Assembly (NCBI RefSeq): GCF_000753795.1
Contig: NZ_JPEO01000022.1
Location: 1-64,000, forward strand
Direction: 5' to 3'
DNA length: 64,000 nt
Source: Shewanella mangrovi
GTDB lineage: Bacteria > Pseudomonadota > Gammaproteobacteria > Enterobacterales > Shewanellaceae
How positions within the stretch are numbered: the first letter of the stretch is position 1; each line of letters starts with the position of its first letter. The notes beneath the pieces were generated by a model. The model saw only the letters and a program-made list of their open reading frames with translations, did not search any database and was not told where the DNA came from. Position numbers and translations under genes: made by a program. Shown one piece after another: positions 27,660 through 36,608 of the stretch.

Positions 27660-30257
27660 GTGCTAGAAGCATATCGTAAACACGTCGCAGAGCGTGCTGC
27701 AGAGGGCGTGGTCCCCAAGCCGCTGGATGCCCAACAAGTTGCCGAACTGGTCGAGTTAATCAAAAACCCACCTGCCGGTGAAGAGCAATTCATTTTAGAT
27801 CTGTTAGAAAATCGTATTCCACCGGGTGTGGATGAAGCTGCTTACGTGAAAGCAGGGTTTTTAGACGCTATTGCCAATGGAACTGCTACTTCTCCGATTT
27901 TGACCGCTGAGCACGCTGTTGAACTATTGGGTACCATGCAGGGCGGTTACAACATTGAACCGCTGATCAAAACGCTCGATAACGACAAGCTGGCGCCTTT
28001 GGCGGTGAAAGCGTTGTCGCACACTCTGTTGATGTTCGATGCGTTCCACGATGTTGTGGAAAAGATGGAAGCGGGCAACGCCTATGCTAAAACCATCGTT
28101 GAATCATGGGCAAATGCCGAATGGTTCCTGAGCCGTCCTAAACTGGCTGACAAAATTTCCCTGACTGTATTCAAAGTCACTGGTGAAACTAACACCGATG
28201 ACTTATCACCAGCGCCTGATGCATGGTCGCGTCCAGATATTCCATTGCATGCATTGGCTATGTTGAAAAACGCCCGTGATGGTATCGAACCTGATCAGCC
28301 TGGCGTTGTTGGCCCAATCAAAACCATTGAAGCCTTGAAAGAAAAAGGTTTCCCGCTGGTGTATGTCGGTGACGTTGTGGGTACTGGTTCATCACGTAAA
28401 TCAGCGACCAACTCAGTATTGTGGTTGATGGGTGACGATATTCCTTATGTGCCTAACAAACGCGCTGGTGGTTTCTGCTTCGGCGGTAAAATCGCGCCTA
28501 TCTTCTTTAACACCATGGAAGATGCTGGTGCTCTGCCTGTCGAATTAGACGTTGGCATGATGGAAATGGGCGACGTTATCGACGTTTACCCATATGAAGG
28601 CAAAGTTACTCGCCATGACAGCGATGAAGTGGTGTCTGAGTTCGAGCTGAAAACCAAAGTGATTTTGGATGAAGTTCGCGCAGGTGGCCGTATTCCATTG
28701 ATTATTGGCCGTGGTCTGACTGACCGCGCACGTGAAGCTCTGGGATTGGAAGCTTCTGACGTATTCGTACGTCCAGGTGCAGTTGCACAATCTGATAAAG
28801 GCTTCACTCTGGCCCAGAAAATGGTGGGTAAAGCCTGCGGTGTTGCTGGTATCCGTCCAAACCAATACTGCGAACCTAAGATGACGTCTGTGGGTTCTCA
28901 GGATACTACTGGTCCTATGACCCGTGACGAACTGAAAGATCTGGCTTGTTTGGGCTTTAGTGCTGATTTGGTGATGCAGTCATTCTGTCACACTGCCGCC
29001 TATCCAAAACCAGTGGATGTGAACACGCACCACACCCTGCCTGACTTCATTATGAATCGTGCAGGTGTTTCGCTGCGTCCTGGCGATGGTGTTATCCACT
29101 CATGGCTGAACCGTATGCTGCTGCCAGATACTGTCGGTACTGGTGGTGACTCGCATACCCGTTTCCCAATTGGTATCTCATTCCCAGCAGGCTCTGGATT
29201 GGTGGCATTTGCTGCCGCTACTGGCGTAATGCCACTGGATATGCCTGAATCTGTATTGGTACGCTTTAGCGGTAAGATGCAACCGGGTATCACGTTGCGT
29301 GACTTGGTACATGCGATCCCACACAAAGCGATCGAAATGGGTCTGTTGACCGTTGAGAAGAAAGGTAAGAAAAACATCTTCTCTGGCCGCATCCTTGAGA
29401 TTGAAGGTCTGCAACATCTGAAAGTTGAACAAGCATTTGAACTGTCTGATGCATCTGCTGAACGTAGTGCTGCGGGTTGTACCATTAAGTTGGATAAAGA
29501 GCCGATCATCGAGTATCTGAACTCCAACATCATCATGTTGAAGTGGATGATCTCTGAAGGTTATGGCGACCGCCGTACACTGGAACGCCGTATTAAAGGT
29601 ATGGAAGAGTGGTTGGCAAACCCAGAATTGATGGAAGCCGATGCTGACGCTGAATACGCGGCCGTTATCGAGATCAATCTGGACGAAATCAAAGAGCCAA
29701 TCCTGTGTGCGCCTAACGATCCAGATGACGCTGTGCTGTTGTCAGATGTGGCGAACACTAAGATTGATGAAGTGTTCGTTGGTTCATGTATGACCAACAT
29801 CGGTCACTTCCGTGCTACCGGTAAAGTGCTCGACAAATTCGCCACCACACTGCCAACACGCTTGTGGATTGCACCACCAACTAAGATGGATCGCGATCAA
29901 CTGACCGAAGAAGGCTACTACAGCATTTTTGGTAAAGCGGGTGCTCGTATCGAAATCCCTGGTTGTTCTCTGTGTATGGGTAACCAAGCACGGGTTGCGG
30001 AAGGGGCCACAGTCGTGTCGACTTCTACCCGTAACTTCCCGAACCGTTTAGGAACTGGTGCTAACGTTTACTTAGCATCAGCTGAACTGGCTGCGGTAGC
30101 CGCATTGTTGGGGCGTCTGCCAAGCGTGGAAGAGTATCAAGAGTATGCGAAAGAGATTGATGCGACTGCCGCTGATACCTATCGTTACCTGAACTTTGAC
30201 CAATTGCCAGCTTACACCGACAAAGCAGAAAAAGTGATTTTTCAAACTGCCGTGTAA
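27660..30257 (+). CDS. acnB: AcnB: aconitate hydratase 2 / 2-methylisocitrate dehydratase
   Basis: AcnB interconverts citrate and isocitrate in the TCA cycle using a [4Fe-4S] cluster. The cluster cysteines are visible in FVGSCMTNIGHF and in GCSLCMGNQ near the C-terminus. I start at the GTG at 27660: AGAGGAA lies just upstream, MLEAYRKHVAERAAEG matches the family start, and the length becomes 865 residues, the same as E. coli AcnB. An open frame extends 24 codons further upstream, but its basic sequence is not family-like. The N-terminal HEAT-like and swivel domains are complete. Confidence 0.98.
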   Translation: MLEAYRKHVAERAAEGVVPKPLDAQQVAELVELIKNPPAGEEQFILDLLENRIPPGVDEAAYVKAGFLDAIANGTATSPILTAEHAVELLGTMQGGYNIEPLIKTLDNDKLAPLAVKALSHTLLMFDAFHDVVEKMEAGNAYAKTIVESWANAEWFLSRPKLADKISLTVFKVTGETNTDDLSPAPDAWSRPDIPLHALAMLKNARDGIEPDQPGVVGPIKTIEALKEKGFPLVYVGDVVGTGSSRKSATNSVLWLMGDDIPYVPNKRAGGFCFGGKIAPIFFNTMEDAGALPVELDVGMMEMGDVIDVYPYEGKVTRHDSDEVVSEFELKTKVILDEVRAGGRIPLIIGRGLTDRAREALGLEASDVFVRPGAVAQSDKGFTLAQKMVGKACGVAGIRPNQYCEPKMTSVGSQDTTGPMTRDELKDLACLGFSADLVMQSFCHTAAYPKPVDVNTHHTLPDFIMNRAGVSLRPGDGVIHSWLNRMLLPDTVGTGGDSHTRFPIGISFPAGSGLVAFAAATGVMPLDMPESVLVRFSGKMQPGITLRDLVHAIPHKAIEMGLLTVEKKGKKNIFSGRILEIEGLQHLKVEQAFELSDASAERSAAGCTIKLDKEPIIEYLNSNIIMLKWMISEGYGDRRTLERRIKGMEEWLANPELMEADADAEYAAVIEINLDEIKEPILCAPNDPDDAVLLSDVANTKIDEVFVGSCMTNIGHFRATGKVLDKFATTLPTRLWIAPPTKMDRDQLTEEGYYSIFGKAGARIEIPGCSLCMGNQARVAEGATVVSTSTRNFPNRLGTGANVYLASAELAAVAALLGRLPSVEEYQEYAKEIDATAADTYRYLNFDQLPAYTDKAEKVIFQTAV

Positions 30258-30272
30258 CTGACTAAGTTCGCA

Positions 30273-30300
30273 AAAAAGGCCAGCAGCTGCTGGCCTTTTT
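30273..30300. terminator. Bidirectional terminator between acnB and rsd
   Basis: A perfect 28-base palindrome, AAAAAGGCCAGCAG followed by CTGCTGGCCTTTTT, gives a GC-rich stem with A and T flanks. It serves both convergent genes. Confidence 0.92.
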
Positions 30301-30315
30301 AATGCTCGTTTTGCG

Positions 30316-30804
30316 TTAATTCGCTACGGCCTGTTGGCTTTCATTCCGTTGAATGCGATAGGTGTAGAGCACTTGTAAGAGACGATCTTCCAGTTCAAAA
30401 CGGGTTTCCAGCACATTGACCAGCTCGGCTAAGTCTTCGTCGAGTGCCAATAACATATCGTCATTTTCGGCGCTGGAATATTTGTCGATAAAATCCAGTA
30501 ATTTATCTGTAGTTTCAATTACTTCTGGAAGCAGACGGTCGGTAATATGCTCGCCTTCAGCAAACGAATGCATGATTTGATTGATGACGCGAAAGTGGCT
30601 TTCTGAAATGTAATCGACTAAATGATCACAAAATTGGTGGACTTGCTGTAGTCCCGGCAGGCTATTTTCAGGCGCAGTTCCACGGGATAATCCCGCGAGT
30701 TGGAAGTATTGAATGAGTAGTTCGCGTCGGGTTTGCAACCAACGATCAATCAATCGGCTAGCGCCACCCCATTTTTCTTCGGCTTGAGCGAGTTGTTTCA
30801 GCAT
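30316..30804 (-). CDS. rsd: Rsd: anti-sigma-70 factor
   Basis: This 162-residue helical protein belongs to the Rsd/AlgQ family, which binds region 4 of sigma-70 in stationary phase and frees core polymerase for alternative sigma factors. The start MLKQLAQAEEKWGG with the following SRLIDRWLQTRRELLIQYF matches the family. GGAG lies eight bases before the ATG at 30804. A longer reading from 30825 has no support. About 150 bases upstream on the same strand is a promoter-terminator unit that could be an attenuated leader of this gene. Confidence 0.93.
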   Translation of the reverse strand: MLKQLAQAEEKWGGASRLIDRWLQTRRELLIQYFQLAGLSRGTAPENSLPGLQQVHQFCDHLVDYISESHFRVINQIMHSFAEGEHITDRLLPEVIETTDKLLDFIDKYSSAENDDMLLALDEDLAELVNVLETRFELEDRLLQVLYTYRIQRNESQQAVAN

Positions 30805-30954
30805 TATGAGACTCCTTACCGCCATTGTTAGTTAAATTTAGGCGACTTCGACTCCGCTTGGCAACTTTCTTCGCTATCCCGAGCGACTAAAGTCTATAAA
30901 TCCGCGAAGACTATGGTGGAAGTTCGATGGTTTGGCTTGAGAACATCTGCCAAA

Positions 30955-30988
30955 TAAAAAGCCCAGCGGCAGATAACTACAGCTGGGC
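30955..30988 (-). terminator. Terminator of the rsd-hemE intergenic RNA
   Basis: On the minus strand, GCCCAGC (30988 region) pairs with GCTGGGC (30967-30961) around a 14-base loop, followed by TTTTTATTT. It stands upstream of rsd and downstream of a good minus-strand promoter. Confidence 0.75.
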
Positions 30989-31044
30989 GAGGAAAATTTT
31001 AACGGGCTCGATGTGACGAGCTTCTTGATTGTTCTTGCTAGCGC
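30955..31044 (-). ncRNA. Candidate small RNA or attenuated rsd leader
   Basis: A transcript of about 90 bases is predicted from a promoter at 31051-31079 to a Rho-independent terminator at 30955-30988. It contains a small hairpin (GCTCG with CGAGC, plus-strand positions 31006-31010 and 31017-31021), an A/U-rich single-stranded stretch (AAAATTTTCC) and the terminator stem. No reading frame of note lies in it. I do not recognise a known sRNA family. Because rsd begins 150 bases further on the same strand, this may instead be a leader whose terminator is sometimes read through. The rest of the 495-base rsd-hemE gap shows nothing clear. Confidence 0.55.
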
Positions 31045-31050
31045 AGAATT

Positions 31051-31079
31051 TTTATACCAAAGGGCGGGAACCGGTGCAA
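31051..31079 (-). promoter_or_regulatory. Sigma-70 promoter for the rsd-hemE intergenic RNA
   Basis: On the minus strand, TTGCAC (31079-31074) and TATAAA (31056-31051) are separated by exactly 17 bases, with one mismatch to consensus in each box. The predicted start is near 31044. Confidence 0.7.
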
Positions 31080-31300
31080 CTGTTTTTGGTCATATAGTGG
31101 TTAAGCTTTCGCTTCAGCGCCCGCTTTTATTCCAGTCCGTGATCCGTGGCTGATTCTCTGCAAATTGTTTGAAATTTCACCAGTTGCGAATATTCACTGT
31201 TGATGGTCACAGAAATACGCGATCAGAGGTTACATTAGCGAAGCAAATGCTAAACTAGCGCACCAGCACAACAGCACAAACAACCTTTAGGGACAGCCAA

Positions 31301-32365
31301 ATGGCAGAATTGAAGAATGATCGTTATTTGCGTGCACTGTTAAAGCAGCCAGTGGACGTTACGCCTGTGTGGATGATGCGCCAAGCGGGTCGCTATCTGC
31401 CAGAATACAAAGCAACTCGTGCGCAAGCGGGTGATTTTATGTCACTGTGCCGCAATGCTGATTTAGCTTGCGAAGTGACCCTGCAACCTCTGCGTCGTTA
31501 TGAGTTAGATGCGGCGATTTTGTTCTCTGACATTCTGACTGTGCCAGATGCAATGGGCTTAGGTCTGTTCTTTGAAGCGGGCGAAGGCCCACGCTTTGAA
31601 CGTAAAGCTAACACTATCGACACCATCAAAGCGCTGCCAATTCCTGATCCAGAAGATGAACTGGGTTATGTGATGAAAGCGGTAAGCACCATTCGCCGTG
31701 AACTGAACGGTGATGTGCCATTGATTGGTTTCTCTGGTTCACCTTGGACGCTGGCAACTTACATGGTTGAGGGTGGTTCAAGCAAAGCGTTTGAACAAAT
31801 CAAACGTATGATGTACTCAGAGCCTGCAGCACTGCATATGCTGTTAGACAAACTGGCTGATTCAGTCACCCTGTACCTGAACGCACAGATCGCTAACGGC
31901 GCCCAAGCTGTGATGATCTTTGACTCATGGGGCGGTGCACTTTCTCACGCGGCGTATCGTGAATTCTCACTGCGTTACATGCAGAAAATCATCAACGGTT
32001 TGACTCGTGAAGCTGAAGGTCGCCGTGTACCCGTAACCCTGTTCACTAAAGGTGGCGGTTTGTGGCTGGAAGCGATGGCAGAAACTGGTGCTGACGCACT
32101 GGGTCTGGATTGGACTATCGACATTGCTGATGCCCGTCGTCGCGTAGGTGACAAAGTTGCCCTGCAAGGCAACATGGACCCATCAGCACTGTATGCGCCT
32201 ATTCCACGTATTGAGGAAGAAGTGGCGAGCATTTTGGCAGGTTATGGTGAAGGTACTGGCCACGTATTTAACTTGGGCCACGGCATTCACCAACACGTGG
32301 ATCCAGAGCACGCTGGCGCATTTGTGAAGTCAGTACACGAGTTATCACGCAAATACCATAAATAA
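31301..32365 (+). CDS. hemE: HemE: uroporphyrinogen decarboxylase
   Basis: It removes the four acetate carboxyls of uroporphyrinogen III to give coproporphyrinogen III in haem synthesis. The 354 residues equal E. coli HemE length. The N-terminal PVWMMRQAGRYLPEY carries the substrate-binding arginines. GFSGSPWTLATYMVEGG is the second family signature, and the C-terminal LGHGIHQHV is conserved. AGGGA lies before the ATG. It has its own terminator, so it is monocistronic. Confidence 0.98.
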   Translation: MAELKNDRYLRALLKQPVDVTPVWMMRQAGRYLPEYKATRAQAGDFMSLCRNADLACEVTLQPLRRYELDAAILFSDILTVPDAMGLGLFFEAGEGPRFERKANTIDTIKALPIPDPEDELGYVMKAVSTIRRELNGDVPLIGFSGSPWTLATYMVEGGSSKAFEQIKRMMYSEPAALHMLLDKLADSVTLYLNAQIANGAQAVMIFDSWGGALSHAAYREFSLRYMQKIINGLTREAEGRRVPVTLFTKGGGLWLEAMAETGADALGLDWTIDIADARRRVGDKVALQGNMDPSALYAPIPRIEEEVASILAGYGEGTGHVFNLGHGIHQHVDPEHAGAFVKSVHELSRKYHK

Positions 32366-32392
32366 CGGGTGCTAGCCTAGTATTTGACCACG

Positions 32393-32417
32393 AAAGCCTC
32401 CAAACGGAGGCTTTTTT
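32393..32417 (+). terminator. Terminator after hemE
   Basis: AAAGCCTCC (32393-32401), loop AAAC and GGAGGCTTT (32406-32414) are followed by further T residues. Confidence 0.92.
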
Positions 32418-32626
32418 AATCCATTTTTCGTTAAATTTAATGATTAATGGTTCAATATGATGCGTTAAATCAATACAATTGGCGCGGTTTTTGGCATGCT
32501 GAGTTAAAATTTTAGGCTAAGCACGTTCAAAATGGATTTTTAGGGAAGAATCCTGGGCAATGGTCGCCCGTCTTATCAGTGATGACGTTACTCAAGGCGT
32601 ACTGATGATGTTGGTGGGCAAGCTGT

Positions 32627-35197
32627 ATGTTGTTAAGCGATAAAATTCGCACCTTTATTTTAGCGTTCTGTGTTCCGGCGCTGTTTGTGGTGATCTACTG
32701 TTTACACCAATGGTTTGAATACCGAGTGGAAACACATCGCCAACAGATGCAGCTTCAGGAAAATCAACGAATATTGAATCGATTCGAGGCGGATGCTCAT
32801 CGATTACTGACGTTGGCGCAATTCTATTCTCCTGAAATTGATAATGCCCAGCTACAACAGCTTTGGCAGGATCAGTTATCTAAATACAATGTCGACGTAT
32901 ATCATCTGCAAGCAAATCATTTGCAGCGCTTAGGCCAGCAAGCTGTCAATCCGCAAATCGCGCAAGCGTTGATACAACTGCATTCGCTGGGCAAGTTTGG
33001 CTGGGGGGCGATGTTTGCTGGTCAGCAGCCGATGTTAATTGGTTACTCACGCTTAGATGAAGATGACTTCATTGTGGTGACGCGCACTCTGGCAACGGAA
33101 TATTTTGCGGGGTTGGGGCAAGGTGAGCTCACTAAACAGATTCGTGTTGTCAGTGCTGCCGAGGCACCATTAGTTTCCCATAATGACCACTTTGATCATA
33201 TTGCGGTCACTTCGGTCGCGGGTGAGCCGCTAGTACTGGAAATTGAACACAAGCCCGATCTTTTTGCACTCATGGCATGGCGAAATACACTCATTGTGCT
33301 GGCGCTACTGTTAGGTGGCGTATCTATTGTGTACTTGGGCTATGTGTGGCTTAAACGTTCTCTGTTATCACCTTTTGCTCAGCTATTGCAGCAAATACAG
33401 GCGATAGACCCTTCAGAGCAGCGACTGACCACAATTGAAACCCATGGCAGTGGCGAGTTTGATGCGCTGACCGATAGTATCAATAACCTTGTGAATGGTT
33501 TCTCCCAACATAGAGCTCGTTCGCGTATTACTTTGGAAGCCATCGCCGAAGCGGTGATCGTTACCGACCGTGATACTAAGATTACCTACATGAATCCGCA
33601 GGCGGAGAAATTGCTGCAAGTCGCGCCGTTGTCTCAGCAACCTGTGTCGGTGGGAGAATTACTCGATGTAGCAAATAGCCTTGATGCTGAGTTAAAACAG
33701 TTTATGGCATCTGCCAGTCATCTCATTGAGCATCGCAAATTACGGCTTAAGTTGCCGCAACCGCTGTTGCTTGACCGAGCCTTGACCAACTTGCGCAATG
33801 AAAGCGGTGAAGTGATTGGCTCGGTGATGGTATTACGGGATATCACCGCCGAGGAACAACTCAAACAAGAGTTACAGCGCCGCGCCAACATTGATGCCAG
33901 TACCGGTCTGCTAAACCGCCACGCATTCGAGAGTAAGCTCTCGCACTATATCGCCCATGCTCGTACCTTGGCGGTATGCTATCTCGACTTGGAACAGTTT
34001 AAGTTGATTAACGACAACTGTGGTCATGTGGCGGGAGATCGTATGTTGAAACTGGTCGCCAAAGCCATGTCGCAAGTGGTGGGGAGCCAGGGATTGCTCG
34101 CGCGTTTGGGCGGCGATGAATTTGGTTTAGTGATGCGTGACTACTCGGCGGTAACGGTTGCGCGTATGCTCAAAGCGATTGCGCAACAAGTGAGTTTACA
34201 GGTGGTGCATCATGAAGGCGTGCATTATCGCGTTGGCGTCAGTATCGGTGTGGCTTTTTATCATGGCGCTAAGCCAAAGACGCAAGAACTGCTGAAAGAC
34301 GCCGATATTGCCTGTATTGCCGCTAAGCGTAAAGGCAGTAATCAGATTCATTTTTATGATAACCGCGATCAGCAACTCAACTACGAACGTAATGCACCGA
34401 AATGGGCGCATCGGATCACTCAGGCAATTGAAACACGTGAACTGATGTTGTACTTCCAGCAAATTCGGTCACTCAATGGTGTCAGTAAGCGGCAGCGATT
34501 AGAGATCTTATTGCGCATCAAAGGCGAACATGAACGCGTGTTGCCGCCGGCACAGTTTATTGCCGCGGCCGAGCGCTTTAAGTTAATGCCGGATGTCGAT
34601 AAAGAGGTGATCCGTAAGGCGTTTGAATGGTTGTCACAGCATCGTGAGCTGATAGATTCGATTTCCTTATCGATTAATCTCTCGGCCAACAGTCTCGGCG
34701 CAGATGGTATGTTGGACTATATTGCTGATCAACAGCAATATTTTGATGTGCCAAGCAGTTGTATCTGTTTTGAAATCACCGAAACCAGTGCCATTCAAAA
34801 CCGCCAACGTGCCATGCAGATGCTGCAGAATTTACGCAAGCTGGGCTTTGCCTTTGCGCTGGATGATTTTGGTAGCGGCTTTGCGTCATATGGATACTTA
34901 CGCGAACTGCCGGTAGATTACGTTAAAATTGATGGCTGCTTTGTGCGGCAAATTGCCAGTAACGCTCGTGACTTTGCCATCGTAAAATCCATCCATGATG
35001 TGTGTAAAACCATGGGCATTGAAACAGTGGCTGAGTTTGTTGAGAGCACGGAGATCATCGACAAACTTAATCAAATCGGCATCAACTATGCGCAAGGTTA
35101 CGCCATTGGCCGACCAAAACCACTAGCGCAATATCAGCACCCGATACGTTTGGTGGCGAGTGATAACGTCAGCCCGCTGCATGTTGTAAACGAGTAA
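32627..35197 (+). CDS. Membrane GGDEF/EAL protein with periplasmic and PAS domains
   Basis: This 856-residue protein has a membrane helix at about 9-27, a periplasmic region to about 217, a second helix (about 220-243) and a HAMP-like linker. A PAS domain (about 300-405) precedes a GGDEF domain intact at 495-499. The EAL domain carries EIL at 626-628 in place of EAL. The catalytic glutamate is kept, as are EITET, DDFGSGFASYGYL, KIDGCFV and AEFVES. Cyclase activity is likely on sequence. Phosphodiesterase activity is possible but less certain because of EIL and the changed AEGVE motif. A 27-codon reading frame (32560-32643) overlaps its start. Confidence 0.93.
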   Translation: MLLSDKIRTFILAFCVPALFVVIYCLHQWFEYRVETHRQQMQLQENQRILNRFEADAHRLLTLAQFYSPEIDNAQLQQLWQDQLSKYNVDVYHLQANHLQRLGQQAVNPQIAQALIQLHSLGKFGWGAMFAGQQPMLIGYSRLDEDDFIVVTRTLATEYFAGLGQGELTKQIRVVSAAEAPLVSHNDHFDHIAVTSVAGEPLVLEIEHKPDLFALMAWRNTLIVLALLLGGVSIVYLGYVWLKRSLLSPFAQLLQQIQAIDPSEQRLTTIETHGSGEFDALTDSINNLVNGFSQHRARSRITLEAIAEAVIVTDRDTKITYMNPQAEKLLQVAPLSQQPVSVGELLDVANSLDAELKQFMASASHLIEHRKLRLKLPQPLLLDRALTNLRNESGEVIGSVMVLRDITAEEQLKQELQRRANIDASTGLLNRHAFESKLSHYIAHARTLAVCYLDLEQFKLINDNCGHVAGDRMLKLVAKAMSQVVGSQGLLARLGGDEFGLVMRDYSAVTVARMLKAIAQQVSLQVVHHEGVHYRVGVSIGVAFYHGAKPKTQELLKDADIACIAAKRKGSNQIHFYDNRDQQLNYERNAPKWAHRITQAIETRELMLYFQQIRSLNGVSKRQRLEILLRIKGEHERVLPPAQFIAAAERFKLMPDVDKEVIRKAFEWLSQHRELIDSISLSINLSANSLGADGMLDYIADQQQYFDVPSSCICFEITETSAIQNRQRAMQMLQNLRKLGFAFALDDFGSGFASYGYLRELPVDYVKIDGCFVRQIASNARDFAIVKSIHDVCKTMGIETVAEFVESTEIIDKLNQIGINYAQGYAIGRPKPLAQYQHPIRLVASDNVSPLHVVNE

Positions 35198-35212
35198 CCT
35201 GATTGCATCAAC

Positions 35213-35240
35213 AAAAACGGCGCCCATTGGCGCCGTTTTT
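35213..35240. terminator. Bidirectional terminator between the GGDEF/EAL gene and purD
   Basis: AAAAACGGCGCC (35213-35224), loop CATT and GGCGCCGTTTTT (35229-35240) form a symmetric terminator between convergent genes. Confidence 0.93.
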
Positions 35241-35259
35241 CTAAGCCGTAGTGAAAGCG

Positions 35260-36558
35260 TTATTGCGCCTGCTCGCGAGCAATGGCGCGATAGCCGATGT
35301 CAGTACGGAAATAAACATCATCCCAATGGATTTCATCAACCAGCGCATACGCGGCTTTCTGTGCTTCGGTCACTGTGTTACCCAGTGCAGTCGCGCACAG
35401 TACGCGGCCGCCAGCGGTCACGACATGTTCGCCGTCCAGCTTAGTGCCAGCGTGGAACACTTTGGCGTTGGTATCACCGAGTGACAGACCTTCAATCACA
35501 TCGCCTTTGCGATACGCATCAGGATAACCGCCAGCGGCCAATACCACGCCAACTGCTGCACGAGCATCGTATTCAGCAGTCACTTTATCCAGCTCGCCTT
35601 TACAGCCAGCCAAGCAAAGTGCGACCAAATCTGATTGCAAACGCATCATGATCGGTTGGGTTTCTGGGTCGCCGAAGCGGCAGTTGTATTCCAGCACTTT
35701 GGCGGTGCCGTCTGGCGCAATCATCAAACCAGCGTACAAAAAGCCAGTGTACACGTTACCTTCAGCGGCCATGCCATCCACAGTTGGGCGAATAACGTTA
35801 GCCACTACCCAGTCGTGAATGTCTTGAGTCACTACTGGTGCCGGTGAGTAAGCACCCATGCCGCCAGTGTTCGGGCCGTTGTCCGCGTTGTCGCGTGCTT
35901 TATGGTCTTGGCTGGTGGCCATTGGCAGAATGTTTTTGCCGTCGACCATCACAATAAAGCTAGCTTCTTCGCCTTTGAGGAACTCTTCGATCACTACGCG
36001 CGAACCAGCATCACCAAACTTGTTACCGGCCAGCATATCTTCAATCGCTGCATCCGCTTCCGCTTGGTCTTGCGCGATAATCACGCCTTTACCTGCTGCT
36101 AAGCCATCAGCTTTGATAACCACAGGAAAACCAGTTTCTGCGGCCAACTCTGCCGCGTAGGCTTTGGCTGGTGCGATTTCGGTCAGGTTTTTATACGCTG
36201 CAGTCGGAATATTGTGGCGTGCTAAAAAGTCTTTGGTGAACGCCTTTGAACCTTCCAGCTGCGCAGCGGCTTGGGTTGGGCCAAAGATGTTGAGAGCGGC
36301 GGCGCGGAACGCATCCACTACACCAATTACCAATGGTGCTTCTGGGCCAACAATAGTCAGCTCAACAGCATTTTCTTGGGCAAAGGCCAACAGTGCTGGC
36401 ACGTCAGTGGCGCTGATATCGATGTTTTGCAGTTTAGGCTCGTGGGCAGTACCCGCGTTACCCGGTGCCACAAACACCACTTCAACATCGTTGTTTTGTG
36501 CCGCTTTCCACGCTAGCGCGTGTTCACGACCGCCACCACCAATAACAAGAACTTTCAT
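35260..36558 (-). CDS. purD: PurD: phosphoribosylamine-glycine ligase (GARS)
   Basis: This 432-residue ATP-grasp enzyme joins glycine to phosphoribosylamine, the second step of purine synthesis. The start MKVLVIGGGGREHALAWK, the central VVIKADGLAAGKGV and the LEYNCRFGDPETQ motif are all GARS signatures. Length is near E. coli PurD (429). It follows purH by 50 bases, and a stable inverted repeat sits in that gap. The purH-purD order is the usual one in gammaproteobacteria. Confidence 0.98.
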   Translation of the reverse strand: MKVLVIGGGGREHALAWKAAQNNDVEVVFVAPGNAGTAHEPKLQNIDISATDVPALLAFAQENAVELTIVGPEAPLVIGVVDAFRAAALNIFGPTQAAAQLEGSKAFTKDFLARHNIPTAAYKNLTEIAPAKAYAAELAAETGFPVVIKADGLAAGKGVIIAQDQAEADAAIEDMLAGNKFGDAGSRVVIEEFLKGEEASFIVMVDGKNILPMATSQDHKARDNADNGPNTGGMGAYSPAPVVTQDIHDWVVANVIRPTVDGMAAEGNVYTGFLYAGLMIAPDGTAKVLEYNCRFGDPETQPIMMRLQSDLVALCLAGCKGELDKVTAEYDARAAVGVVLAAGGYPDAYRKGDVIEGLSLGDTNAKVFHAGTKLDGEHVVTAGGRVLCATALGNTVTEAQKAAYALVDEIHWDDVYFRTDIGYRAIAREQAQ

Positions 36559-36579
36559 AGAGTTATCCCTTCGCTGAAA

Positions 36580-36600
36580 CGGCAGCGGCTAGCGCTGCCG
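36580..36600. repeat. Intergenic inverted repeat between purH and purD
   Basis: CGGCAGCG (36580-36587) pairs perfectly with CGCTGCCG (36593-36600) around a five-base loop. No T run follows on the operon strand, so it more likely shields or tunes the message than ends it. Confidence 0.6.
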
Positions 36601-36608
36601 GCAAAATC

